Shown: positions 47,021 to 59,246 of the stretch, piece after piece
Position numbering within the stretch: the stretch's first letter is position 1
How the letters are laid out: each line of letters begins with the position of its first letter
Assembly (NCBI RefSeq): GCF_004011695.2
Contig: NC_082406.1
Coordinates: forward strand, 1,364,001-1,428,000
Source of the DNA: Ascochyta rabiei
Taxonomy: Eukaryota > Ascomycota > Dothideomycetes > Pleosporales > Didymellaceae
DNA length: 64,000 nucleotides
Direction of reading: 5' to 3'
Program-made: the position numbers and the translations under genes
Notes under the pieces: model-generated
Databases searched by the model: none
What the model was told of the DNA's origin: nothing
The model's input: the letters and a program-made list of their open reading frames with translations, nothing else

Positions 47021-50000
47021 CTAGAGTCCTGTATCAAAGTCACACTCCTCCAATCGAAGTCCGCCCAACAATCTACCCATGTGCGTCTTTTCTACGCCCT
47101 CTCCCTCTTTCCGGATCTTCATAAGCAGAGCACGTAGAAACTGCACCGGTGAGGTATCCAGCCCACACGTTCCGCTGGGTGGATCGATGAAACCATCGGC
47201 GAAAACATGCTGATCGAGACCAGGTATACCTCTCAGAAGACCCAAGAAGTCGCACACAGCTTCGTACTCCGCAAAAGAGCGGAGATACAAGCTCCCCGAG
47301 AACAGGTTCAGCTGCACTGTGAGCGACAAAGGAACGCTACTCTCGTCAAAGCCTTGACCAACGTTGAAGAGCTTGAGCTTGTCGAGCGGAGCAAAGCTCA
47401 TGTTGAATCGTGGCGCAAATAGGTGCAGCGTTACCTTTTTGCGTTTCGTAATTGTCGACTGCAACTGGTTCGCTTCGTGCGGGCTCAGTATGATCAGATG
47501 CTTGATGACGTTGAGGTGTGCCTGGTCAGGAACAGACAAAACCCACTGGACGGGTCTTTGGTAAGAATCGGAGACGAAGTCTGCCTTTTTCGAGCCAGCA
47601 GGGATCTTGACGGTCCGCATGAAGTCTTTTGAGACCAGCAACTGCTTCGGAAATCGAGTGAGGTCGCAATGCTTAGCAGCACTAGTCGATCCAAGAGCCT
47701 CGAATGCGGGCTCATATGCCGTTGAGGGATTGCGAAGCTCTCCAGTGTGCGCCAAATCTGTCAAGTCTGGATGTAATTGGTGCTTCTCAGCAGTCATCCT
47801 AGGCGGGCGTTCAATTTGTCTCTCTTCTTCAATCTCGGGGCTCAGCTCTCGCTACAAAGGATTAGCTCTGACAGGTAAATTGAAAGTCTATACGACATAC
47901 CTCCTGTTCCTCCTGCAATGTGGCCGAGTTGATCCCTAGTGCCCCAAACTCCAAGCAACGCGATATCAGCTGCATGATACATGGATTGGTCAGATCCCAA
48001 CCCGCAAATTGGTTGGTAATGCCAGTGACAGCCTTATACCGATCCTCAATGCTCTGTGCTTCATCTTCCAAGAAAGATTGGGCTTGTGCTAAGGTGGTTT
48101 TCGCGCCATCGAGAAGGTACTTGTGTCTCTCGTAGCGGTGACCTTGGACAGCCCAGAGCGGCATGCTTCTTGACAAATCGAGCCAAGTCTCGCCAATGCT
48201 CCAACACAATACATCAGTGACTGTGATGAGGGCGCCTTGTTGTCTCTGCGTTAGCTCACAGATTCTGGTAGAGATCTCCTCCGGGGCTACGAATACAACT
48301 GATTGCCCTTTACCAAGTTTTCGAAGGCGCATACAGGCTAGGGCGTTGTTAGCACATCATGGTTGCTGTCAATCGACTTGGTTGACTCACCCTGTACCAA
48401 ACGGTCTTTCGTCAAGTTTGCGCCCAAAGTCACGGCAGCTCTGTAGTCTCGTGGGAGCTTCAAATCCGTTCCACGGGTATGTGCTTCATCCAGGTAAACA
48501 AGACATCGATCAAGCTGCTTTGCAAATGGTGATGTCTGGAAAGATTCAATGCATCCATGAATGTCTAGTACAGACAGCTCCTCATCCTTGAAGAAGACCA
48601 CTGCTTCCGTTTGATTATTCTTGCGTTTAGAAAGCCAACAACGAGCGACTTCGGTATTGTTCATCTCGAGGATCAGTGCACCAACATCGAGTACTACACG
48701 AACTTCGGGCTGCATGCTGTTGATTACAGCAAGGAGATGCTCGGCATCAGTCCCGATCGTTCTAGCTGATAATCGTTCCACGGATGTCTCGTGCTGCAGA
48801 AGATAGCTGAGGACCAAAGCATTGGTATGACTCTGACTCGGCAGATCAAGATGCTTAACAGCGAGAGGCAATACGTGCAGAGTGTCGTTCGTGCCACTGA
48901 AGCCGGTTGTGGGATGCTTCTTCACAGCACCGAGATCCCAGCCTGATGCAGACAGCTTCGAAGGGAACTCCTTCATCGCTCTTGGAAAGATGAGGTATGT
49001 CAGATAGTAGTTGATAGCCGCTCGAGAGTAACGCAGATACGGGAAGATCTGCTGAACGCACATGATACGATCCTTGATGCTGACCCCAGAAAGCTGTCGA
49101 AAGCCAGCCGGAAGACCGGGAGCTGCAGTACAAACCCAATCATCATAATGAATGTTTGATTGGTCAGAATTGAGGAGGTGAATGAAGGTATCAAACAATT
49201 CGTCATCATCGAGGCCACCATAGTAGAAGCTTAACAGTGTCAGGAGAATGACAACGTCTGGGTGCGAGAATTCGGAGCGTGGCGATGGCGAGTCCTTGGC
49301 CTTATAGGGCACTGCAAGCTTCGTGCCTGGAGTTCGAGAGGCATCGAGACCGTAGTTCACGCGCCAGCGCTTTTGAGCCAAAGAAAATCGTAACACACCA
49401 CCGGCTATAAGACCGCGCACAAGAAGGAGCGGCTCCTTAGTTGCTGGCGTCCAGAATCTGCTTTCCTCTACGGCACGGACATCTTTGGCGGACAGCTCCG
49501 TTGTCGATATGTAGCGAAGGACGGCCTCTTGGATTTCTGGAGGCTGACTGCGGATCGGCAATCCAGTCAGACCATACTTGACGATGTGTTTCATGAGTAA
49601 AGCGAGCAGGGCTTCAGCTCCATCATCGCGTAGGATTCTCACTCGAGGATATCTGCAGTCATTGCTATGCTCGACTTCGATCGAAAATGGTAAGATATCC
49701 TTGACTTGCGTCGCAAGTCTTGGAATAAAGCTCAAGACCTCTTGAATGAGCAGCCAACGGTCTGGGGCGAATCCAACGGATCGCTGAGATCCCATAGTGT
49801 AGACCAGCTCAAACTTAACACTAAAGTTTTCGTCGCTCTCATCGACGATATCGCGCGACTTATCATCGAACCAACGTGCGGTATCGAGAAGTACTCTTGC
49901 AGTGGCAGGCTTGTCGGTCAAAAGGCATTCAATGCCCATAAGTTTGAAAGAGAGAATGTGTTCTGGTTGGACCAAGAGGACTCCTCGGTGAGCCATACAC

Positions 50001-53000
50001 TCTTGGCAAATCTCGAGAATAACTCGTGCATCACCTTCGTTCAGTCGGAGATCTCTAGAGAAAGGCATGTGGTAGATGCGGCGGTTTAGCAGGCCTCCCA
50101 GCTTGGCAACAAGCATCTCGAGCATTTGTTTACTCTGAGGTTTTGCTACTATCACTCTCACCAGCCTGTTTCAATAGTTAGCTACTGCTTTAGAATGCGC
50201 ATGAAGGCCGAAATGGTCAAACATACTTCTTCCTATCTGTAAGAGCGGCAGCGACGATTGGGATGATTGTAGACGACTTTCCCTCGCCCATGTTCAACTG
50301 CATCACGGTATTCTCAGCATTTGGTGGCTGCATCATCTTTTCAGCAATCGTTGCTTGCACCTCGCGAACCATGATGCCACTCTCAGCTTCAAGGAGCAGT
50401 GTTTCTGGGAAGACTTCAGGGTTCCAATTGAGGTGGCCGACGTGGCGCAGTTCTTCGTTCAACTCAACAGGCTTATCACAGAGAGCGACTAGTCTCTGCG
50501 CTCGATGTAAGTTTGTGATAGCCAGGCCATATTCGATCATGACAGCCTGCCAGGGTCTTGAGAGGAGATCATAACGGTCATGATTTAGTTGACTGAGCCA
50601 GAAAGTTGGCGATGTACGCGGAACTTGGCCTGTCATGAAAGCAATTGAGGTACTATAAGTACTGCCAATCTCGAGAGGTTCAGTGAGCTTGAGGTTGAAC
50701 TTCTTCAAGTATTTCTCGCAAGATGAAAGGTATTCTTGCAGCAAACCTCGAGTCTGGTCATTCACAAGACGCTCCCCCATGTGCTGTGCGTCTCCTTGTT
50801 TGTGGAGCGAGCAACAGCTGGCGCGTAAGCTGTCGACGTATTTTTTCTCGCAAGCAGAACTTGCACGTGACTCTAAAGTTCGACAGAACAGCTCGAGCCG
50901 AGTTTGAACCTCAGAGTCAGACGGGAGAAGCTTTTGGGGGACCACAGGCAGTTGTGGCTCATGTGGCGCGCGCAGTATGTTAATGTCCTTTGCTTCAGGC
51001 CAAGTGCTGGATTCGTTTGGTGGAGTCAACGCGAAGACTGTTTCTGGGGCGCAGTATCGTTCACTATCTCCTAAACTGCTCTTCTGTACTGGCTGAAATG
51101 CACCGAATCGAGGCATGCTAACGCTCCTAGCTGGTAAATGTTCGATGATACGCGCGATTGAGTCCATGTACGCCTCAAAACTCTGGTTATCAAACCAGTG
51201 TTGGAATAATACTCTCACCGTACCCATCGCAGATGTCGTATCCAAATACTTGTCAAGGTGCGTGGAAGATGGTGTTTCCGGATTTTCGCGCGGCCATTGA
51301 GTCTGCAGTCCAGAAACGAAAGAGTGCACAGCTGTTTGTTTGCGACCGCAGAAAATGTTCCTAATTCGTCTCAGGTGTTGGTTGTTTGTTTCAGATCCCT
51401 CTTTCGGCAACATGGCTTCCGACGAGCTCTCATAAGATCGGGCGTTGCTCTCAACTACGGCTTTCACCTCGTAGACATTGAAAGTGCTTCCTCGCGATAA
51501 TTGATACTGTGGCTTTATCGGAGTCAGTATGGAGGCTAGTGCTGGTACCCGATAGAATGCAATAAGGGCGCGAATGACATCCATGTCCGCTTTGGAAGCG
51601 TAAGCCATGGTTGACAGCCATATCATAACATCAAATTGGTTGTGGATCGTTGGAGTTATGGCCAAAGAACGATGGAGTGTGCACCAAAGATCTTGCATCA
51701 GTGACGAAGGGGACTCCAACCACTTCGAGTCGTACCGTAGGACAAGGAGGCTACTATCAGTCCTGGGGCCTGTAATTTTTGCTTGATAGAAGTGGGTTTG
51801 AAGCACTTTGAACTCTAGAAGCGGTTGATCAAGCGAGGCTTGCTCTCGGACAGTCATCGAAGCAGCCAAGAACGCTCGACGCCCTCGTTCGGAACATGTT
51901 TGTCTGTCTCGCGCGTCGTAAGTAGTGTCGGTATCGGTTCTGAAGAGCTCGGCTCCAAACCCAGCAACCTGGAACGTGGACAGGCGGGCTGCAGCGCGCT
52001 GATGAAGTTCATGGTTCATCGAAGTCATCCAGGCAGTATCGTTCTGGTTAAGTTCTGCAAAAACGTCGGTTGAACGAAACAACATCATCTTTTTCTCATG
52101 AGTGAAGATTTCTTTGACAAGAACATGGAAATCGCCATGCTGAGAAAGAGGTGACAGATTGGTGTTCCATTTGATCTTCTGCATGACACGTTCGTTTGCT
52201 GGGTAAAACGACCTGCTCGGCGAAAGCACAGCTATCATGTTCAGCAGCTTGATGTTTTCTAGTGTGAGGCCGCTGAAGGAGCGGACAGCCGAAGACCTTA
52301 AGATTGTTAGTGCCGCTTCGGTTCCGGTTTTGCATGTGAGTAGATCGGGTAGGGAATGCGATGTGAGCGCGTGCAGATAGCAAAGCATGAGCTTGCTTTG
52401 CAGGGATCCATTATCCACGACGCGTCCAAGTATCGTATCTAATTGGTAGACATGAAGCGATGTCTCGGAGTCTCTCCGGATGTTCACTAACGTCTGATGG
52501 TTGGAGACTTTGCTGAATTGAACGACGCCGTCAGGAATCAACACCAGTCTATCGTTCGCAGCTTGTGGATGTCGCAGTACTAACTTGCTTGTCAGACCGA
52601 CCAGTGTTCCCAAGCTTTGATCGTCATCCAAGATCATCCCTCGGTACTGGCGCGATTGAATTCGATCATCGCCACTGGCTACGTCGAAAACGAGTTTGAG
52701 CCGTGGTAATTCGACCACGGTTAATCTCAATTGCTTGTCATACAGTATGTGAGTATGAGATTCATCTTCAACCGATTTGAACAGTGATGAGATTATTTTT
52801 GCGGTGTCGCTCCTCATGTTTACAAGCAATTGCGAGCCCTTAAGGAGGCGCCAGGATTGTCCGTATCGTCGGAGGTGCCACTGATCAATACTGGAAGACT
52901 GCCATGGACTCTTCCGCGGACGAAAGACGATCTCCTGACTTTGATAATCGTACCAGTGTGTGAAATGAGAAACAAAAGCATGAGGCATTTGCTTTGTGAA

Positions 53001-56000
53001 CACGTGTTCTGGTATCAGGTCCAGTCTGCCAAATGTAAGCGCATGACTTCGATAGGGTCAATTGCAGAAGATTAATTGGAAATTACAAGATTAGAGAACC
53101 AATCACTTACTTGTTGTCATTGAGGAATGCTACTACAAGCATATCGGCTCCAGTCATGCCAAAATGTAGCTTATGCTCGTGGTAAGCTGCTTTGGCAGAG
53201 AATCGCATACCAGGCTCGTCGGTAGGAGCGACTTCCAATGCAGAAGCTGAGAACAAAGATTTGTACATCGGGTGGTTCAAGTACTCCGACGGAAGACGAG
53301 ACAATGGCAGACCATTCACCAGAAGCTCTGCTGTAAGCAAATTGATATGAACAAGAAGCTTTCCTGAGGCGATACAAAGCCACTGATGATAGGGACTGTC
53401 AAGCATACTCAAACTTGCATGTTTTCCCGGGTGAAAGGCTGACCAACAAGCCAGTATAGCGTGGTTGAGACCGGTGCAGTCTTGAAGGATACTGTCGCGC
53501 AGCTTCGGAAGGATACGATACATGAGCGAATGCCATGCCTGGAGCGCACAGTTCTGGAGATGTCCTGAACTCGAAACGAGAGTCTTGTTCTCTTGTACTG
53601 CAATGGAACATTGTAAGAGCATGGAAATTGCACCTTCTTGATGCAAAGCAACTTCAACGAAGTCATGCTCCACATCAAATGTACTTACTCCGAGTAACGC
53701 AATTTCTGTTGCTCTGGAGAACAGTTCTGTTCGCTGTTCGTCATGGGCTGATGAAGCTGCCCGTGTTCTGAGGCGGTGAAACCACGTGACGGAGACACGA
53801 CGAGCTTCATGGAGAAAGTGTAGACTGCGTTGGCGGATGTCTGCCGATGATGCCAGGCTGAGTATGCGACAAGCAAGCTGAACGAACGTTGATACAGCCC
53901 TCCAGGACTCCCAGTTTTCCTCCACCCGTTGCAAAGCAGTCTCAAGCTGTGCCAACATTGTAGAGCCAAAAATTGGGTCTGTCAAGATGTGGTGGCTTGC
54001 ACGCTCAACACGAGCACTAGGAGGGCCGACTTGAGTCACAATTTGCGATACTAGACACTGTGTCTCAACCTTCGTGAAATCTAGGGTTGGAGTTGCAAGT
54101 TGTGTGAGTATGTTTGAGTAGAAGATATTGCGACCTAGCGGGAGCGTCCCGAACGCTTTGTACTCTTCAATGGAAAAGTGAGGCGGGCAATCTGACTGAC
54201 AAGCCATCACCTCGTTTGGTGCAACGCCGTCAGGCGCAGAGGCTGGCTTGCTGAGATACCGCTCAAGAGCCTTCGAGCGTCCAGGCATTTGATACATGCA
54301 CCTCTTGTGGATGTACCCGGTCGGACTCTGAGGTGAGGTCCACATATTGCAATTGACATCATAATATGCATATTGCAATGCGTTTCGCAGGCAAACATCC
54401 TTGTCTTCGAGATGACACACAGCGCCCTTCTTCTTACGATGAGTTGCTGAGTGAGGTTTGACGGAGGATAGAGGAACAATCCGTCGTGAATGGTATTGGG
54501 TGTCGAGCAAGTAAGACAAATCGCAATGCTTGTTGAGTGTGTACGAGCTCTGAGGCGTCACTGAAGGACTCTGCTTGAACCCGAGCACATCACTAATGAT
54601 GTATGTCGAGACATCTCGCCAGACACTGAATGAAACCGGAATGGCCAGTTCGAAGACGGTTGCCTTCGCAGCTGATTGATCAGGGGAGAGTGGCCACTCA
54701 TGGATCTCGATGTCAAGAGCATCGGCCTGCTTCTTCAGTGAGCACCGGAAGCATCCCTTCTTGTGCACAGAATCGGTATAGCCATGGTAGGAATTGGTGA
54801 CTATGGTGTGGAATTCACATTTTCTAGCGTCGTATCGATCCATAAGGTCTTTGTGTTTTGCTTTGAGTCGAACAAGCTCTTCACGTTTCTGCGCACGTTT
54901 CTTGCATGCATCTTGCTCGATTTGCGACAAGAGAGCATGAAGGCGAGTAGTCTGGTCGAAGTATTTTACGGCAAACGATTGACTGTTGCCGAAATCCCGG
55001 TAAAGTGACACTTTGTTGGTAGCAGCTTGCTCTCGCGATTGCACGTACAGCTCCACAATCTGTAAACGCCTCATCTGGCTTCGGAGAGGGAGTAACAGAC
55101 ATTGAAACTCGACCAATCGAATTTCGGGGTCGTAGGTTGACAGTAGAGGAACGTCCCTACATGCTGATTTGTCGCAGGCAATCCACAGCTCGAGAATAGT
55201 CAAGTACATGATGGAAATATTCACTGGTACTCTTGCGTATGCAGCACTGGCGAGACTATGATAGCTCTTGATCAAGGTGTGAAGTTTGCTGCAAGTACCC
55301 TGATCATTGCGTTGTGTCTCAATCCACTGTTGAAGGTGGTGCTCGACCCAGCTTTCCAACGAGGCGAGATGAAAAAGCCCATACTCTCCAGCAGCGGTGG
55401 AAATCTCTGGTAGCTTGCACTGCGTAGATATCGGGTATGGATGTCTGGGCTTGAAGTCGGCATGAGTTGTGGTTGCCTGTCTGGTGTGAACGCTGTCAAG
55501 GAAGGCGTCTAGCTTGGGCAGATACAGATCAAGGGAAGTCTCAGGTCGCAGAGACTTGAGGTCTTTGATCCTGATGTTCGCGTCGGTACTGTTCATCTGA
55601 GCTTTCCATTTTTCGTTCGCAAAGGAGAAAGCATTGACCACAAGAGTACGAATATCATGGATCCAAGAAGACTTCAGGCATTGCAGTTGTGACAGGCCTT
55701 CAAGCTTGCGCACTCGTCGGACAATCTTAGCATTGAGTATATGCGTGCGGTCGCTGCCAGATGTTGACCAATGATTCTTGGAATACCCGAGAGTACGTGC
55801 AAGCATGTGTATGACGAAGGCCTTGTACAGGCCATCTCCAATGGGGTAGTCGAGACCTTGGCGGGTGAAGAGCAGCTGCAGGGTAACGCGAATCATAAGC
55901 CACATGGGCGAGCGTCTCCATGGTTTGTAGGCGGTGTTCCACAATGTCTCCTCGCGAGTGTTCTTCGTAATTCGAACAACATCCTTAGGTCTTCCCAGGG

Positions 56001-56652
56001 CGGCGATGACGTTAAGGAGATGATCTGTTATCATCCCAGGATGGGTTGTGTCGCGCTCTTCATCGTGATCTTGACCTGCTTTCCGAGCCTGAGGCTGGAA
56101 TCCAGGGGCGACCTGGGTACTCATCTTGGAGATGGTGTTCGCTAGCATGTCTGTCAGCCCTTGTTCTTGCAGCTTGGAAACCGAAATCTCCGCCGCAAAG
56201 CCAGGAAAGCTGCGAATGAGCCGACCATTGAGCATGGCGTTCTTGTTATCAGGGGACAGTTCAAAGAACTCAAAGGTGACTTGGCTGTCCTCACGGCTGA
56301 TAAGGACGCCTGCGTTTTGCGCCTTGACCTGGAGTGGTATGGTGCCCGTGCAGTTGCCCTCAGCGGTCTGGTCCAACAGCCTTCGTAGCTGAACCTCACT
56401 GACGTTGCCGGAAGTGTCTTGGCAATACTTCAGGTTCTCAACTGTTGCGATGGCGTGTGTGACGATCGCTTCATGCTGGCTCGCAACTGAACACCTTAGG
56501 TCGCGGAGGGCCTCCAGCGTCGTACTTAGGAGACAGCGTTCGTACCCAGCCTCGTAGTCGTCTTCTTGGGGCAACTTTGGTGGCAGCGCGATGTGATGGA
56601 CCAGATACGACGTCGCCGCGGCTGATGGAAATTGCCCACTTGAGGGAGCCAT
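47021..56652 (-). CDS. Giant DUF6606-DUF3638-DUF3645 protein, predicted SecA/SF2-like motor (3127 residues)
   Basis: Five exons on the minus strand: 53111-56652, 50227-53025, 48391-50165, 47901-48337 and 47021-47851. Introns are 85, 61, 53 and 49 nt and all junctions keep frame (9384 nt). The N-terminus (TSYLVHHIALPPKLPQEDDY) is the DUF6606 start. At residues ~2092-2099 lies NMGEGKSS, the DUF3638 signature and a good Walker A (K2097). VIVAKPQSKQM and a DESDE acidic box (~2222) follow. The DUF3645 block is KLAVPYKAKDSPSPRSEFSHPD. Further on are GTND, YLDEAHTRGTDLKLP (~2671-2685) and QACMRLRKLGKGQS (~2705), which resemble helicase motifs V and VI. Family members are annotated as unknown or, on thin grounds, ubiquitin hydrolases. 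In minus-strand orientation, an acceptor-like CGCAG at 56691 followed by an in-frame TSP repeat suggests that the real start may lie in an upstream exon. Confidence 0.88.
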
Positions 56653-58268
56653 CGGGCTGGTCGGGCTGGTCGGGCTGGTCGAACTGGAGTCTGCGAATGG
56701 AATGTCAGCTTAATGGTCTCTTAGCCGCAGTGGAGCTACAAAACAGGTAGGACCCACGAGGATGATTTCAAACCGAAGATGTAGACCTCTGCTGGTCTTC
56801 TACAAAACTTTCAAGATGTAACGGATACAAAATCAATGAGGCGGCGTAGAGGCGGTTCGATGAGCGTATTGCGAGGCGGACGCGAACACTTTATGAAGGT
56901 GAAAAGAAGCCCTGTGCGGGTGAACTGAAATTCTCGTGTGTTGCTGCGCCCAATAAGTACTACAAGCAAACGAGGTTCCCCTTCACCGTGAAGCGCCCAC
57001 TTACCGCAGAGCAAACTTGAGTAAAGACGTCGCGAAAACATCGCCGCAGGATTCTCCCAGGCAGCAATATATTTGCTGTGATCAAGCGCTATGTTTGGAT
57101 ATCAGACTGCGCCAATCCGCTAACAGGTCAGATAGCAACCTTCAAAGGTGTTGATGGGTTTGTACCTTACAGCCCTGCGGCACGGACAGGCACAGCCAGC
57201 ATGCATGGCAAACCGCCTATGAGGCAGCCCGCACAATGGAGTACAAGCCCGTATGTGCACTCCGTCACGTGCTCTCTAGAGGGTTGGTTTCCTGCTGTTG
57301 AGTACTGAGCAAACATGTCTTCAGTTCCAATCGGTGCGTCCGTTCGAAACGTCACTAGGGAACTCTGCCATTGTGATCCGAGCTTCTTCCCTCTTCTTCA
57401 ACAAACAGCGCGAATTTAGTCGTTAAATATTGACTTTATTCTGCGGCTCTTCCCCCATTGTTTGTGGAGAATTGTTTGAAAGGAACAATTCCAACAGTTG
57501 CTTCCTCAGCTCTTCTCTCTATCTGATACCACGTCGTATGTGCATCCTCACAGCACTCGTAATGTGATGAATCACTTATCTGAATGATATTCTCTATCGC
57601 TTTGATTGTATGCACTCTTTAACCTTGGGCCTGTGATTCGGAAGCTAGGTACGTGGACTTTGAACACTCGTCTACCTCGTCAAGGTACCCTATCAAACTT
57701 GCCATGCACTCCACAACTCGACTCCGACTCCAAGCACTTCGTTGTTGTTGAAACGCGACGTTTGACAAGCCTGTGGTGGCACCTGCCGCATGCCTAGCGC
57801 CGACAGGGTGCACCGCACCATGCCAGATGACGACACTGAACCGGCAACCGCGCGCCACTCGCACTTTGCTCACACGGCTCCAGAGGCTCGGCTGGTCACT
57901 TTTGAGAAGAGGTGTCGCGCGCCGGTGTACGGGATGCTGGTGCTGCTTTCGCATGACCAAGGGACCGCACAGCTGGTTGTGTCGGATCGAGGCGGCGTCG
58001 CTGTTGGTTAGGGTCGTGACTTGGTCGGAGGCGAGAACGTGAAGATTAGGATTCATTATTAAATGCTATCGTTACTGTACTGCTGCTCATCGTCATCAGA
58101 TGTCGACATAGTGATTGTGATGCAGCGAGTGCCCCCAGCCCAATGCTTCGTGGGTGATGCTGCCAAAGCAACTCCTGAACGCCTGTAAGATCGGATTCGT
58201 TTTCGAATGTGGTGAGTGAGCCTCCAAGCACGCCGTCACTCTCTATCAACCGTCTCCCGTTCTCCGGT
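56653..58268. other. Intergenic region upstream of the giant gene
   Basis: About 1.6 kb. Directly before the ATG of the giant gene is a TCGGGCTGG 9-bp triplicate (56653-56680), in frame with it. The rest contains only short open frames (75-145 codons) with no recognisable family. Confidence 0.45.
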
Positions 58269-59246
58269 TTACCGAGTCTCAGCCGGGTCGTCGACAGATT
58301 GTCGTGGCATTGACTTCAGCTCTTCCCCTTTGCCACTCTCGGCGCGCTTTCGTCCGGTTAATGAGAAGTGGTGCCCTGCAGACGGCCTTTCTTCCTGCTT
58401 GCTGTCTGCATTGCTGTTGTTGTCGCCAAACCGCGAGAAGAGGCCGCGCTTCTTCGCTGGTGCGGACTTGGGCTCATCGTTCAATCCTACGTCCTCGAAC
58501 CCCTCCTCTGGTACCCGGTCTGTGCTTTCGCTCGGGCGCGCTTGCTGCATGGACGAGCGAGGCGTTGCTCGTGAGCGACGTACGTCGAGCGAACGCCTGG
58601 TGTCTACGGACCTTCTGGCATCGAGCGACTGTCGCGGGTATGTTTCGGCGGTTATGTCTGTGATGGGCGAGCGGGCGGAGATGTCCTGGGGCTGTAAGTG
58701 GGGTACTCTAGGTCGCACACTTGATGCATTGCCAACGTACGAAGGATCGTCTGTACGAGTCAAAGCTCTCGCGGGAGATGTTGAATGGCTCCGTCTCGGC
58801 CAACAAGCTTCGGTGGTTGGAGGACGTGGTGGATGTGTTGGACTTTGAATGCCAGAAGGTGGGCTTCTCCTGTTGCGGGGACGGCTGGCGAACGTGTCAA
58901 TATGGGAAGATGACGGAGGCGATGCCTGTAGTCGCAATGCCATGGCGATGGCGATGGCGATGCTTCAGGTGTCAAGAGGGCATCTTACGGGCAGGTACAC
59001 TCCGCTGTCGTTGATTTCTAATGCTGCCGTAAGCGCCCGTTCCTACAAAAACGCAAGATGCGACCGCCTTTGCGGAAGCACGTGGGAGGCCTCACCACTC
59101 AGTTTGTATTCGGCCGAGTCTCTGGTCTGCAGCGGCTGCGCGCCTGAGACTGCTGTGCTCGTGAAGCTGTTGTCGGTCGCTGTGCGTTGCGCCTCGTCGC
59201 TGGCTTCAGCGCCCGGCGCACGACGGAATGGGTTGCGGATAGGCAT
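58269..59246 (-). CDS. Conserved fungal protein of unknown function (disordered, KKRGLFSRF motif)
   Basis: Four exons on the minus strand: 59096-59246, 58989-59017, 58741-58884 and 58269-58685, with introns of 78, 104 and 55 nt; 246 residues ending in TAA. The sequence starts MPIRNPFRRAPGAEASDE, then has VSGAQPLQ, EYKLSEINDSGVYLPPSP, PTFWHSKSN, ETEPFNISRESFDSYRRSFDISARSPI, a charged SLDARRSVDTRRSLDVRRS repeat, EEGFEDVGLNDEPK, KKRGLFSRFGDN and a C-terminal SLTGRKRAESGKGEEL. This order of short motifs recurs in uncharacterised Pezizomycotina proteins that I recall, which is what guided the small exon 2 (29 nt, EINDSGVYLP). No domain, membrane segment or signal peptide. Ser/Arg-rich stretches suggest phosphorylation. 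Function unknown. Confidence 0.75.
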
